Source: Pseudoalteromonas shioyasakiensis (lineage in GTDB: Bacteria; Pseudomonadota; Gammaproteobacteria; Enterobacterales; Alteromonadaceae). Taken from it: a stretch of 64,000 nucleotides of DNA. Position 1 is the first letter of the stretch, and each line of letters opens with the position of its first letter. A program made the translations under genes and the position numbers. Location of the stretch: the NCBI RefSeq assembly GCF_024518675.1, contig NZ_JANIGL010000002.1, positions 1-64,000 of the forward strand, given 5' to 3'. The notes beneath the pieces were generated by a model. The model saw only the letters and a list, made by a program, of their open reading frames with translations. It had not been told where the DNA came from and searched no databases. This document shows positions 1-9,372 of this stretch, piece by piece.

Positions 1-831
<831 letters not shown>

Positions 832-1117
832 AAAGTTTTTTCTGTCCTTCCCATAAAGGGAGCGGACATGCTCAATGAATTCTGAATTTATTTAATATCT
901 TTCGATATTGAATTGACTGTGCTGCAATAAATAAATTTATTGCTGTTGGTCACTCAGCTTCTCTTTCGAGAAAACACATTGAGACTCTAAATTTGTTTGC
1001 GTTATCTAGCAAACTAGACTTCGCTGTTAGAACTCAATCTGTACGAGTGCCCACACAGATGATTGCTTTATATTGTTAAAGAACGTTTGAGTTGCCTTAG
1101 CGACTCAAGGGAAGCGA
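832..1117 (-). promoter_or_regulatory. rrn leader with boxA antitermination site
   Basis: This is the transcribed leader between the proximal rrn promoter and mature 16S. The minus strand reads TTCTTTAACAAT at 1072-1083, a match to the bacterial rrn boxA core, followed by a boxC-like CTGTGTGGGCACTCG at about 1044-1058. These recruit Nus factors in known rrn operons. Nothing else is seen in this stretch. Confidence 0.8.
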
Positions 1118-1145
1118 ATTTTACGCTTTCCTATTTTTTTGTCAA
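1118..1145 (-). promoter_or_regulatory. rrn promoter, proximal (P2-like)
   Basis: On the minus strand a perfect -35 TTGACA (1140-1145) is separated by 16 bp from a -10 TAAAAT (1118-1123). A C-rich discriminator follows. The spacing and position directly upstream of the boxA leader fit an rRNA promoter. Confidence 0.8.
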
Positions 1146-1242
1146 CACTTAATTTTAAGAAGTTTTAATATTAAGTTTTACTCGACTCTCTCACCCTTTG
1201 TTCAGCGCTTTTCATTGCTGCCTGCCGAGTCAGTGGATGCGC

Positions 1243-1270
1243 ATTATAGGGAGATTCAATTTTTACGCAA
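1243..1270 (-). promoter_or_regulatory. rrn promoter, distal (P1-like)
   Basis: On the minus strand a perfect -10 TATAAT (1243-1248) is followed by a GCGC discriminator typical of stringently controlled rRNA promoters. The -35 TTGCGT is at 1265-1270 with a 16-bp spacer. Upstream (1271-1310) is very AT-rich and could act as an UP element. Confidence 0.78.
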
Positions 1271-1334
1271 GCGTTTTTAATCATAATTTTTCATTTAATT
1301 TTACCCCTCACGATACACCAAGAAAACTGACAAC

Positions 1335-1358
1335 TTATTCACAAAACCCTGTGGATAA
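1335..1358. promoter_or_regulatory. Pair of DnaA-box-like sites upstream of rrn
   Basis: TTATTCACA (1335-1343) on the plus strand and TTATCCACA on the minus strand (1350-1358) face each other across 6 bp. The second is a perfect consensus DnaA box. They lie between the distal rrn promoter and the symporter gene. Function is not known; two close boxes are less likely to be chance than one. Confidence 0.5.
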
Positions 1359-1448
1359 CCTGGCTTTTTTCATCTATATACTAAACTATCGGTCTAGCTT
1401 ATGGTAAGTTGCCCGCTGTTTTATAAACTCGTTCATTAGGCATATAAC

Positions 1449-2870
1449 ATGATAGATATAATAAATAGTATAAGTGGACTATTGTGGGGTCATATTCTCG
1501 TCTACTTATTAATAGCAGCTGGACTCTTCTTTACTATCAAACTTAAATTTATACAGTTTGTTCAATTCCCTCACATGATCAAGGTCATGTTCAACTCTCG
1601 TCAATGTGATAAAAATGGCATTTCATCGTTTCAGGCTTTTTGTACTTCCCTTGCCGCCAGAGTTGGAACCGGAAACATGGCCGGGGTTGCTGTTGCATTA
1701 TACTTAGGGGGTGCTGGTGCTATTTTTTGGATGTGGTTAATAGCTTTAATTGGTATGGCAACCAGCTTTGCTGAAAGTACACTTGCTCAAGCATACAAAA
1801 CGCGTGATGAAAACGGAAACTTCCGTGGCGGTCCAGCTTATTACATGCAATATGGTTTAGGTAAACGTTGGATGGGTGTTGTGTTCTCGCTATGTTTAAT
1901 TTTAGCTTTTGGCCTTGTATTTAATGCTGTGCAATCAAACTCTATTGCCGCAGCATTCGAAGTTGCCTTTGATATTCCAAATTATGTTGTCGGTTTAGTA
2001 TTAGTACTCGGCTCCGGTATTATTATATTTGGCGGCTTAAAAACAATTTCACGTTTTGCTGAAATGGTGGTGCCATTTATGGCGCTGGCCTATTTGCTTG
2101 TAGCTTTATATGTATGTGCTATTAATGCTTCTGAATTACCCACTGTGTTCATGAAAATCATCAATAGTGCTTTTGGCATTGAACAAGCAGGCGCAGGTGC
2201 AATTGGCTATGGCGTAATGCAGGCAATGATCCAGGGCATCAAGCGCGGTTTATTTTCTAACGAAGCCGGTATGGGTAGTGCCGCTAATGCTGCCGCCACT
2301 GCAACACCTAACCCTCCTCACCCAGCATCACAAGGTTATGTACAAATGCTGGGAGTATTCATTGATACCGTCGTGATATGTAGTGCAACTGCTGCGTTGA
2401 TATTGCTTTCTGATCAGCTCGTCGCAGACTCTGGTGTTACAGGTATTGCCTTAACCCAAGCAGCTTTGGAAGAACATGTTGGCAGCTGGGGAGCTATTTT
2501 TGTTGCCATTGCTATATTATTCTTTGCGTTTACATCTATTGTTGCTAATTACTCATACGCAGAAACTAACCTACTCTTTTTAGAACACAATCACCAGCAT
2601 GGTATGCTCATATTCCGTATTATTGTTCTTGCTATGGTTATGTTTGGCTCTGTGAGTGAACTAGGACTAATTTGGACTTTAGCGGATATTTCTATGGGAT
2701 TAATGGCAATAGTCAACGTCATTGCGCTATTTATGTTATCCGGCGTAGTGATCTGGCTTGCCAATGATTATAGTGCACAGCGTAAGGCCGGTAAGGTACC
2801 GACTTTCGATGCTAGCGACAATAAGCAACTTGATAAATCAATTCCTAAAGGAATTTGGCATAAAAATTAA
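1449..2870 (+). CDS. Sodium:alanine/glycine symporter (AGCS family)
   Basis: This is an inner-membrane carrier expected to import alanine or glycine with sodium. The 473-aa protein has about ten hydrophobic segments and AGCS hallmarks: ARVGTGNMAGVA near residue 70, FRGGPAYYMQYGLG near 125, and KRGLFSNEAGMGSAANAAA near 265. Length is normal for the family. The start is the first ATG; the ribosome site is weak. It is a single gene, divergent from rrn, and ends at a strong terminator shared with the convergent gene on the other side. Substrate is inferred from family only. Confidence 0.9.
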   Translation: MIDIINSISGLLWGHILVYLLIAAGLFFTIKLKFIQFVQFPHMIKVMFNSRQCDKNGISSFQAFCTSLAARVGTGNMAGVAVALYLGGAGAIFWMWLIALIGMATSFAESTLAQAYKTRDENGNFRGGPAYYMQYGLGKRWMGVVFSLCLILAFGLVFNAVQSNSIAAAFEVAFDIPNYVVGLVLVLGSGIIIFGGLKTISRFAEMVVPFMALAYLLVALYVCAINASELPTVFMKIINSAFGIEQAGAGAIGYGVMQAMIQGIKRGLFSNEAGMGSAANAAATATPNPPHPASQGYVQMLGVFIDTVVICSATAALILLSDQLVADSGVTGIALTQAALEEHVGSWGAIFVAIAILFFAFTSIVANYSYAETNLLFLEHNHQHGMLIFRIIVLAMVMFGSVSELGLIWTLADISMGLMAIVNVIALFMLSGVVIWLANDYSAQRKAGKVPTFDASDNKQLDKSIPKGIWHKN

Positions 2871-2884
2871 AACCTCAATGTAAT

Positions 2885-2914
2885 AAAAAAGGGAGCCAAT
2901 GTGCTCCCTTTTTT
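2885..2914. terminator. Bidirectional rho-independent terminator
   Basis: A 12-bp perfect stem (AAAAAAGGGAGC paired with GCTCCCTTTTTT) with a 6-nt loop sits between convergent genes, with U-tracts usable from both directions. Confidence 0.9.
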
Positions 2915-2916
2915 AT

Positions 2917-3381
2917 TCATAGACTAGTTTGCTCTAACTCGGCTTCAGTTGCGATAAAACGCTTGTACAAGTTTATCGCCAGCTCACGTTGCTCTTCACT
3001 TAATGTGTGTTGTGCAAGTTCTTGTTTCAGCCTAGCTTGTAGTTGCACACTTAACGCCTGCTTTTGCTTATCATCCAGCAAGGTATGGGATTGTAATTGG
3101 TAATCTTGTACCGCAGTTATCACGTTAATTAATGCTGTTTTATCCAGTTCTTTAAACGAGAATGCTGCAAACTTTTGTTTTGTATTTGCCAGTTTATTTT
3201 GTGTTTTTTCGACCATCTGAGTCACTTGCGAGACAAGTGTACTGACTTCTTGAACTTTAAGGACATCGTTTACTGTAGACATAACGAGAGCAAGGGGGAT
3301 TAATACTAGTGATAGTGCTAAGCAAACACCAAAAACGGCACCCACCCAAAATTGATTGAGGCCTTGTTTAAACTTTTCCAT
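2917..3381 (-). CDS. Small inner-membrane protein with coiled-coil tail, unknown function
   Basis: The product is 154 aa when read from the ATG at 3381. An AAAGGA ribosome site lies about 9 nt before that ATG, so it is preferred over the ATG seven codons upstream. Residues about 10-35 form one hydrophobic segment. The rest is a hydrophilic, Lys/Glu/Gln-rich helix-forming region likely to be coiled coil. I do not recognise the family. It is convergent with the alanine symporter and shares its terminator. It is most likely membrane-anchored with a cytoplasmic or periplasmic tail. Confidence 0.65.
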   Translation of the reverse strand: MEKFKQGLNQFWVGAVFGVCLALSLVLIPLALVMSTVNDVLKVQEVSTLVSQVTQMVEKTQNKLANTKQKFAAFSFKELDKTALINVITAVQDYQLQSHTLLDDKQKQALSVQLQARLKQELAQHTLSEEQRELAINLYKRFIATEAELEQTSL

Positions 3382-3494
3382 ATCAACTATTCCTTTATAC
3401 ATAATGAAAAGTTAAGTGTATATGAAAATTAAATAGTTAGATTATTTATTTGAGTAAAATATTGAAAATATAGAGGGATATATTGAATATAAAG

Positions 3495-3581
3495 TGGTGC
3501 CCGAGGCCGGACTTGAACCGGCACGACTTGTTAGTCGAGGGATTTTAAATCCCTTGTGTCTACCAATTCCACCACTCGGGC
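3495..3581 (-). tRNA. tRNA-Leu(TAA), copy 1
   Basis: The 87-nt tRNA has an encoded CCA, a long variable arm and anticodon TAA in the loop TTTAAAA. Acceptor GCCCGAG pairs with CTCGGGC. It is identical to the two other Leu copies in this array. Confidence 0.97.
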
Positions 3582-3618
3582 ATCGAGTTTGCTATTTAAA
3601 GCATGTGGAGTAATTAAA

Positions 3619-3692
3619 TGGAGGCGGAACCCGGAGTCGAACCGAGGTGGACGGATTTGCAATCCGCTGCATGGCCACTCTGCCATTCCGCC
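3619..3692 (-). tRNA. tRNA-Cys(GCA), copy 1
   Basis: The 74-nt tRNA has an encoded CCA, anticodon GCA and acceptor GGCGGAA pairing with TTCCGCC. It appears identical to the copy at 4341. Confidence 0.97.
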
Positions 3693-3711
3693 TTAACGCT
3701 TCCAAATAATT

Positions 3712-3787
3712 TGGAGCGGCACACGAGGCTCGAACTCGTGACCTCGACCTTGGCAAGGTCGCGCTCTACCAACTGAGCTAGTGCCGC
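3712..3787 (-). tRNA. tRNA-Gly(GCC), copy 1
   Basis: The 76-nt tRNA has an encoded CCA, anticodon GCC, and acceptor GCGGCAC pairing with GTGCCGC. Confidence 0.97.
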
Positions 3788-3790
3788 ATT

Positions 3791-3866
3791 AAACTTCGTC
3801 AGTAATTTGTCCGTTGGTGCGCGACCATGTCGCGGTAAAACATTCTGGCAACTGAACTAATGCCAC
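3791..3866 (-). pseudogene. Decayed tRNA remnant (tRNA-Gly-like)
   Basis: The minus strand begins GTGGCATTAGTTCAGTTG, close to the GCGGCACTAGCTCAGTTG start of the intact Gly tRNAs. Similarity fades through the anticodon arm and no matching 3' acceptor strand or CCA is present. It sits between two intact units of the array, where a tRNA would be expected. The assignment to Gly rests only on the 5' half. Confidence 0.6.
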
Positions 3867-3918
3867 ATAAAATAAGATTTTATCTAACTTTTAGTTATCT
3901 TGGTAGAATAATTAAAAG

Positions 3919-4005
3919 TGGTGCCCGAGGCCGGACTTGAACCGGCACGACTTGTTAGTCGAGGGATTTTAAATCCCTTGTGTCTACCAATTCCACCACT
4001 CGGGC
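3919..4005 (-). tRNA. tRNA-Leu(TAA), copy 2
   Basis: Same 87-nt sequence as the other Leu copies, anticodon TAA. The spacer just upstream (4006-4032) is also conserved with the other Leu copies, showing recent duplication. In this unit no Cys tRNA separates it from the Gly tRNA. Confidence 0.97.
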
Positions 4006-4044
4006 ATCGAGTTTGCTATTTAAAGCAAGTGGATAAAACTAATA

Positions 4045-4120
4045 TGGAGCGGCACACGAGGCTCGAACTCGTGACCTCGACCTTGGCAAGGTCGCGCTCT
4101 ACCAACTGAGCTAGTGCCGC
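4045..4120 (-). tRNA. tRNA-Gly(GCC), copy 2
   Basis: 76 nt with CCA encoded and anticodon GCC. Identical to the other Gly copies. Confidence 0.97.
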
Positions 4121-4217
4121 ATCATATTAATTCTATTTTCAACATAAATCATTATAAACATATTTATGTCATATTATTTTTATAGATTACACTTGGCGAT
4201 GTAACCAAACCACAAAG

Positions 4218-4304
4218 TGGTGCCCGAGGCCGGACTTGAACCGGCACGACTTGTTAGTCGAGGGATTTTAAATCCCTTGTGTCTACCAATTCCACCACTC
4301 GGGC
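4218..4304 (-). tRNA. tRNA-Leu(TAA), copy 3
   Basis: 87 nt with CCA encoded and anticodon TAA. Part of the promoter-proximal Gly-Cys-Leu unit. Confidence 0.97.
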
Positions 4305-4340
4305 ATCGAGTTTGCTATTTAAAGCATGTGGAGCGTTGAA

Positions 4341-4414
4341 TGGAGGCGGAACCCGGAGTCGAACCGAGGTGGACGGATTTGCAATCCGCTGCATGGCCAC
4401 TCTGCCATTCCGCC
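4341..4414 (-). tRNA. tRNA-Cys(GCA), copy 2
   Basis: 74 nt with CCA encoded and anticodon GCA. Lies between Gly and Leu in the promoter-proximal unit. Confidence 0.97.
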
Positions 4415-4444
4415 CCAATACCAGGGTTAGCCATTAAGATAAAC

Positions 4445-4520
4445 TGGAGCGGCACACGAGGCTCGAACTCGTGACCTCGACCTTGGCAAGGTCGCGCTCT
4501 ACCAACTGAGCTAGTGCCGC
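4445..4520 (-). tRNA. tRNA-Gly(GCC), copy 3
   Basis: 76 nt with CCA encoded and anticodon GCC. This is the first tRNA of the array, directly downstream of the promoter. Confidence 0.97.
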
Positions 4521-4560
4521 TTTGTTTATCTAGGGGGCTATGCCCTCTCAACACGGACGC

Positions 4561-4588
4561 ATTCTACAGAGATTATTAAACGCGTCAA
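4561..4588 (-). promoter_or_regulatory. Promoter of the tRNA array
   Basis: On the minus strand a -35 TTGACG (4583-4588) and -10 TAGAAT (4561-4566) are spaced by 16 bp. They are followed by a GC-rich GCGTCC discriminator, the usual mark of stringent control of stable RNA genes. Confidence 0.82.
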
Positions 4589-4659
4589 TACAAAAAATGC
4601 TAGTTTTGAACTGTTTGATTATTTTTTATCTAAAACGGTGCGTTATTAGACGTTTACAA

Positions 4660-5205
4660 TCAATTTTTAGTCAATTCCCCCCAAGCTGCTACTAAATATT
4701 GCAGCATTGAACTCAAGGTTAGCAAAGTCGCAATGTACAATAAGCCATAACTTAAATACATCATCCACGTATCGTACTGCCATATCAAACCAATAATGGC
4801 TAACATTTGCGCAGCTGTTTTTATCTTGCCCATATTCGATACGGCAACATTGCCTCTTTTACCCTGTTCAGCCATCCATTCACGTAAAGCTGAGATAACT
4901 ATCTCTCTACTAATAATGATTAAAGCAGGAATAGTCATATACATAGATTGATAATAGCTAGACAGTGCAACTAATGCAGCGCACACCATTACCTTATCTG
5001 CTACAGGATCGAGAAATGCACCAAAAGGGGTTGATTGTTCAAGCTTACGAGCTAAATAGCCATCGAGGATATCGGTTATTGATGCCAACCAAAAAATAAA
5101 TGCGGCAGCAAAAAAAGCCCATGAATAAGGCAAATAAAATACCACCAAAAAAATGGGGATAAGAAAAAGTCTAAAGGTTGTGAGTGTGTTTGGAATATTC
5201 CACAT
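4660..5205 (-). CDS. pgsA: CDP-diacylglycerol--glycerol-3-phosphate 3-phosphatidyltransferase
   Basis: The enzyme makes phosphatidylglycerol phosphate, the first committed step to phosphatidylglycerol and cardiolipin, in the inner membrane. The CDP-alcohol phosphatidyltransferase motif D-G-x2-A-R-x8-G-x3-D-x3-D is visible as DGYLARKLEQSTPFGAFLDPVAD. Several hydrophobic helices follow. I place the start at the ATG giving MWNIPNTLT, which matches the family N-terminus and gives about 181 aa; a longer in-frame start at 5262 would overlap uvrC by 14 bp and add a charged non-family extension. It follows uvrC and precedes the Gly-Cys-Leu tRNAs, the same order as in E. coli. Confidence 0.95.
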   Translation of the reverse strand: MWNIPNTLTTFRLFLIPIFLVVFYLPYSWAFFAAAFIFWLASITDILDGYLARKLEQSTPFGAFLDPVADKVMVCAALVALSSYYQSMYMTIPALIIISREIVISALREWMAEQGKRGNVAVSNMGKIKTAAQMLAIIGLIWQYDTWMMYLSYGLLYIATLLTLSSMLQYLVAAWGELTKN

Positions 5206-5248
5206 AACTACTTGGAGATGTCTTTTTTTTCTATATTCGCACGAAGGG

Positions 5249-7072
5249 CTAGCCCTTGTCATGCAAATGATTAAATATCTTCTCAGCCATGTCAGGGCTG
5301 ATCCCAGGAACTTGCTTTAATTGATCTATATTAGCAGATTTTACACCCTGCATGCCCCCTAAAAATTTTAATAATGTTTGACGCCTTACAGAACCCACAC
5401 CACTTATCTCTTCTAATAAGGATTGGGTACGCTGCTTTTGGCGTTTATTTCGGTGCCCTGCAATTGCAAAACGGTGTGATTCATCACGAATATGTTGAAT
5501 TAAATGCAATGCTGGTGCATCAGAATCCATAGGAATTGTTTTACGGCCACCATCGATCAATAACGTTTCTAACCCAGGTTTTCGGCTGGTTCCTTTTGCT
5601 ACGCCTACTAATAAAGGCATTTTTGCATGCGGCCAGGTTTCAAAATACTGTTCAGCACGAGATAACTGCCCTTTACCGCCATCAATAAAAATAACGTCTG
5701 GGATTTTATCTTCATCAACCAACTTGTTATAACGTTTATTTAAAGCAAACTCCATCGCAGCATAATCATCGCCTCCAGTAATACCAGTGACATTATAACG
5801 GCGATACTCTTTATTATTTGGCCCTTGCGAATCAAATACTACGCAACTTGCTACCGTGTTTTCACCCATGGTATGGCTGATGTCAAAGCATTCCATTCGC
5901 TTAATATCATCCAGTCCTAAGGTTGCTTTAAGTTGCGCATAGCGCTTATTTATTGAGTCAATTGTACTTTGCTTTACCGTAATGCTATTGAGCGCGTTTT
6001 TGTTCGCTAATTGCAAATATTGGTTACGCTCGCCGCGGGTTGCTGCTTTTAAACTCACCTTGCGTTCACTGATTTGGCTCATAGCTTCGCCTAATACAGT
6101 CGCTTCATCAAGGGAGAAAGGTAAGATGACTTCTTTTGCAATTCTACCCGTTGCACCGGGTGCTAAATAATACTGCCCTAAAAATGACGTTAAAATTTCT
6201 TCTTGTGAGGAGTCTTTCGGTACTTTAGGGAAATACGTTTTGCTACCCAGTACTTTATGTTCGCGGATCATTAATAAATGGACTGCGTTTAGCCCGTTTA
6301 AATGTGCAAAGCCAACCACATCCATCTCAGCGTAATTGCCTGAAATAGACTGCTGCTCCTGCATTTTACGCAACAGCATAATTTGATCGCGCACTTTTGC
6401 TGCGAGTTCAAATTGCAGTGCTTGACTAGCAGCTTCCATTTTGCTGATCAATTCAGCAATGACTTCGTGAGATTTACCCGTTAAAAACTTGCGTACATAG
6501 TCAACCTGTTGACCATATTCTTCTTCACTCACCTTATTAACACACGGCGCAGAACACCGCTTTAATTGATATTGTAAACACGGGCGGCTGCGAGCGCGAT
6601 AATAAGCGTCCTCACACTGGCGTACAGGAAAAATCTTTTGCATTAAGCGCAAGCTTTCTGATACGGCTCCAGCACTTGGAAACGGACCAAAATATTCACC
6701 TTTGATTTTGCGACTACCGCGATGAAATGCTAGCCGAGGGTGTTTGTGAGCAGTTAATAAAATATAGGGGTAAGATTTATCGTCGCGCAGTAATATGTTG
6801 TAACGCGGTTGATATTTTTTTATAAGGTTATTTTCTAATAACAGCGCTTCGGTTTCAGTGTTGGTCAAGGTCACTTCAATACTGCGGATATTACTCACTA
6901 AAACCCGAGTTTTGCTGTCTGTTACATTACTACGAAAATAGCTACTTACGCGCTTTTTAAGGTTTTTGGCCTTACCAACGTAAATAACTTTCTCTTCACT
7001 ATCAAGCATCCGGTATACACCAGGTTCACTTGATAGTGTCTTTAAAAAATGGGCATGATCAAATTCGGCCAT
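5249..7072 (-). CDS. uvrC: UvrABC excinuclease subunit C
   Basis: UvrC makes the dual incisions of nucleotide excision repair. The 607-aa product has an N-terminal GIY-YIG nuclease domain (GVYRM...VIYVGKAKNLKKR, residues 18-45). A Cys cluster follows near residues 155-180 (CEDAYYRARSRPCLQYQLKRCSAPC), then a UVR (UvrB-binding) region near 205-240. The C-terminal part is an RNase H-like nuclease domain and ends in helix-hairpin-helix motifs (LLEEISGVGSVRRQTLLKFLGG). Length is standard. It begins 8 bp after uvrY and is probably cotranscribed with it. Confidence 0.97.
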   Translation of the reverse strand: MAEFDHAHFLKTLSSEPGVYRMLDSEEKVIYVGKAKNLKKRVSSYFRSNVTDSKTRVLVSNIRSIEVTLTNTETEALLLENNLIKKYQPRYNILLRDDKSYPYILLTAHKHPRLAFHRGSRKIKGEYFGPFPSAGAVSESLRLMQKIFPVRQCEDAYYRARSRPCLQYQLKRCSAPCVNKVSEEEYGQQVDYVRKFLTGKSHEVIAELISKMEAASQALQFELAAKVRDQIMLLRKMQEQQSISGNYAEMDVVGFAHLNGLNAVHLLMIREHKVLGSKTYFPKVPKDSSQEEILTSFLGQYYLAPGATGRIAKEVILPFSLDEATVLGEAMSQISERKVSLKAATRGERNQYLQLANKNALNSITVKQSTIDSINKRYAQLKATLGLDDIKRMECFDISHTMGENTVASCVVFDSQGPNNKEYRRYNVTGITGGDDYAAMEFALNKRYNKLVDEDKIPDVIFIDGGKGQLSRAEQYFETWPHAKMPLLVGVAKGTSRKPGLETLLIDGGRKTIPMDSDAPALHLIQHIRDESHRFAIAGHRNKRQKQRTQSLLEEISGVGSVRRQTLLKFLGGMQGVKSANIDQLKQVPGISPDMAEKIFNHLHDKG

Positions 7073-7080
7073 AAAACAGA

Positions 7081-7731
7081 TTAATGTGAACTATCTATAT
7101 CAATCATTTTATGGCGGATGGCTAAATGTGTCAGCTCAACATCCCCGCCGACATTTAGCTTTTCAAACATTCTATAGCGATAACTATTCACAGTTTTAGA
7201 GCTTAAATTCAGGCGCTCAGCAATATCTTGTACTTTTTCGCCTTTGGTGATCATTAACATAATCTGTAATTCACGCTCTGATAAGCTTTGAAAAGGATTC
7301 TCGTCAGTGCGCCCTGTAACTTGTGCTAAAGCAATTTGTTGTGCTATTTCAGGAGCGATATAACGCTGACCTGCATTCACGGCACGAATGGCGTTTACCA
7401 TTTCGTCTGAGCCAGCACCTTTGGTTAAATAACCATGAGCACCAATTTGCATAACTTTACTTGGGAAAGGGTCTTCACAATGAACTGTTAACACAATTAT
7501 TTTAACATCAGGACAATAGCGGCATATTTTCTTAGTCGCCTCTAAGCCACCGATGCCGGGCATATTCATGTCCATTAACACAATATCAGGCGAATGCTGA
7601 CGGCAAAACTGAACAGCTTCTTCACCTGTTTTAGCTTCCCCAACCACTTTAAACCCACGAATATCATCTAATATACGTCTGATCCCTGTGCGTACAAGCT
7701 CATGGTCATCAACTAAAAGTACATTAATCAA
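7081..7731 (-). CDS. uvrY: Response regulator, UvrY/GacA type
   Basis: This is a 216-aa two-component regulator: a receiver domain with phospho-acceptor Asp54 (VLMDMNMPG) and Lys near 105, and a C-terminal LuxR-type helix-turn-helix (LSERELQIMLMITKGEKVQDIAERLNLSSKTVNSYRYRMFEKL). In relatives it is phosphorylated by BarA and activates Csr small RNAs. Position directly before uvrC is the classical arrangement. No cognate kinase lies nearby, which is usual. Confidence 0.93.
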   Translation of the reverse strand: MINVLLVDDHELVRTGIRRILDDIRGFKVVGEAKTGEEAVQFCRQHSPDIVLMDMNMPGIGGLEATKKICRYCPDVKIIVLTVHCEDPFPSKVMQIGAHGYLTKGAGSDEMVNAIRAVNAGQRYIAPEIAQQIALAQVTGRTDENPFQSLSERELQIMLMITKGEKVQDIAERLNLSSKTVNSYRYRMFEKLNVGGDVELTHLAIRHKMIDIDSSH

Positions 7732-7839
7732 TGGAACACCCTCATATAACCTAACAGCATGTCATTACGACAATTTAATGCGTCACATTAACACATAAAA
7801 GATGAAACGATAACTGTATTATCGTTTCCGACTTCCAAT

Positions 7840-9000
7840 TTAAGATGACGCTTTTTCACTAAAGCGGTCAACCCATAAAGCAATTACACCATCACCAGTG
7901 ACATTACACGCAGTACCAAAACTATCTTGCGCTAAGTAAAGGGCTATCATCAGCGCAACAGCGCCTTCATTAAAGCCTAGCATAGTCGTTAATAAGCCTA
8001 ATGCCGACATCACCGCCCCACCCGGAGCACCAGGTGCTGCAATCATTACGATGCCAAGCATCATAATAAACGGCAACATACCAAATAAAGATGGTACATC
8101 CATAGTAGGAGATAAGAACATTACGGCCATGGCACATGTTACAATCGTGATGGTTGAGCCAGATAAGTGAATGGTGGCGCAAAGTGGAACCGTAAAATTA
8201 GCGACATCGTCTTTTACATCATTTGCTTTACTTGCACGCAACGAGACTGGAATAGTCGCTGCACTAGACATAGTACCTAACGCTGTAAAATAAGCAGGCA
8301 GCATATTTTTGATTAATTCAAGCGGATTTCGTTTTAGTAAAATACCACTACCAATATAAAGAATACTTAGCCATAACCAATGCATAACTAAAGCCGCAAG
8401 TAAAACCACACCAAAGGTTTGCAAGGTATCGACAACAGTACCTGCGACGGTCATTTCGGCAAATACACCGGCAATATAAAATGGCAACGCAGGAATAATC
8501 ACTTTTGCTAATAGGCCATCGATAACATCGCGCCCCTGATCAGACACTTTCTTTAACGTTTCAAGCTGTAACTGGCTCATACCAATGCCAAAAACAAAAG
8601 CCGTGGCAAGTGCAGTCATCACCCCCATTAAAGGCGGGATCTCTAAATCAATAAAACTCGCCACTTCTGTTACAGTTTCAGCTTCAAAACTTAAGCCACC
8701 GTCAAATAAAGGAATAACAGCGCTCACGGCTAACACAGCTAAGGTTCCCGCTACAACCGTTGAACCATAGGCAAAGCCAACTGTTTTACCTAATAAATGA
8801 CCTGAACCCTTTGGTAAACCTGCAATACCAGAGGCGATAAAAAATAAAATAATTAACGGTATAGTAAATGAGATCAACTGACCAATGATTTCTTTAATAG
8901 TATAAAGAAGCTCAACACCAGTTAGTGGAACATATAACCCCACTAAAATACCGCCGAGTATCCCGGCTATCAATTTTAAGATTAACGTCATTTTAGTCAC
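7840..9000 (-). CDS. Dicarboxylate/amino acid:cation symporter (DAACS family)
   Basis: This is a 386-aa inner-membrane carrier of the glutamate/C4-dicarboxylate symporter family. Visible features are an N-terminal hydrophobic helix, a serine-rich turn near residue 245 (ALGTMSSAATIPVSLRA), which is the re-entrant loop of the family, and the helical region ALYLAQDSFGTACNVTGDGVIALWVDRF near the C-terminus, equivalent to the NMDGT-to-substrate-binding part. The substrate cannot be fixed from sequence. It is a single gene facing away from cysK. Confidence 0.87.
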   Translation of the reverse strand: MTKMTLILKLIAGILGGILVGLYVPLTGVELLYTIKEIIGQLISFTIPLIILFFIASGIAGLPKGSGHLLGKTVGFAYGSTVVAGTLAVLAVSAVIPLFDGGLSFEAETVTEVASFIDLEIPPLMGVMTALATAFVFGIGMSQLQLETLKKVSDQGRDVIDGLLAKVIIPALPFYIAGVFAEMTVAGTVVDTLQTFGVVLLAALVMHWLWLSILYIGSGILLKRNPLELIKNMLPAYFTALGTMSSAATIPVSLRASKANDVKDDVANFTVPLCATIHLSGSTITIVTCAMAVMFLSPTMDVPSLFGMLPFIMMLGIVMIAAPGAPGGAVMSALGLLTTMLGFNEGAVALMIALYLAQDSFGTACNVTGDGVIALWVDRFSEKASS

Positions 9001-9318
9001 TTAATAAATTTTAATTTATGAAGTTTTAGCATGTTTTTAAAAGCTTGTGTTATAAAACAGTTTAAAAGCCGGTTGTTTGCACAAAATATCTGCAGTTGTT
9101 CGCGTCATCTACACTAAAGTCTACCCTCATTGTAATAATCGCATGTAGAGAGATAGAATCAGCCAGTGGCATGGCTTGTAAACTTATCGACCAATAAATA
9201 ATAAAACCATGACAAGATTTTGATACTTATTTCATTTGATTATAAGCCGAATCGATATATCTTATACTCAAACTTTACTTTTGTTTTTTTTCTTGGACAG
9301 TAAAGTGTAGCTATTACA

Positions 9319-9340
9319 GATCGATTACTCCAAATCGATC
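9319..9340 (+). promoter_or_regulatory. Inverted repeat in cysK leader
   Basis: GATCGATT and AATCGATC are separated by 6 bp, about 32 bp before the cysK start codon. The perfect 8-bp arms could form an operator or an RNA hairpin ahead of the ribosome site. The rest of 9001-9372 holds an AT-rich promoter-like region (TATACT near 9260) but no gene. Confidence 0.4.
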
Positions 9341-9372
9341 CCGATTGAACAAATTGCACCCAAGGGACCACT

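Noticed and set aside
1198..1407. 69-codon open frame between rrn and the symporter
   Set aside because: It overlaps the rrn promoters and DnaA boxes, has no ribosome site, and its composition does not look coding.
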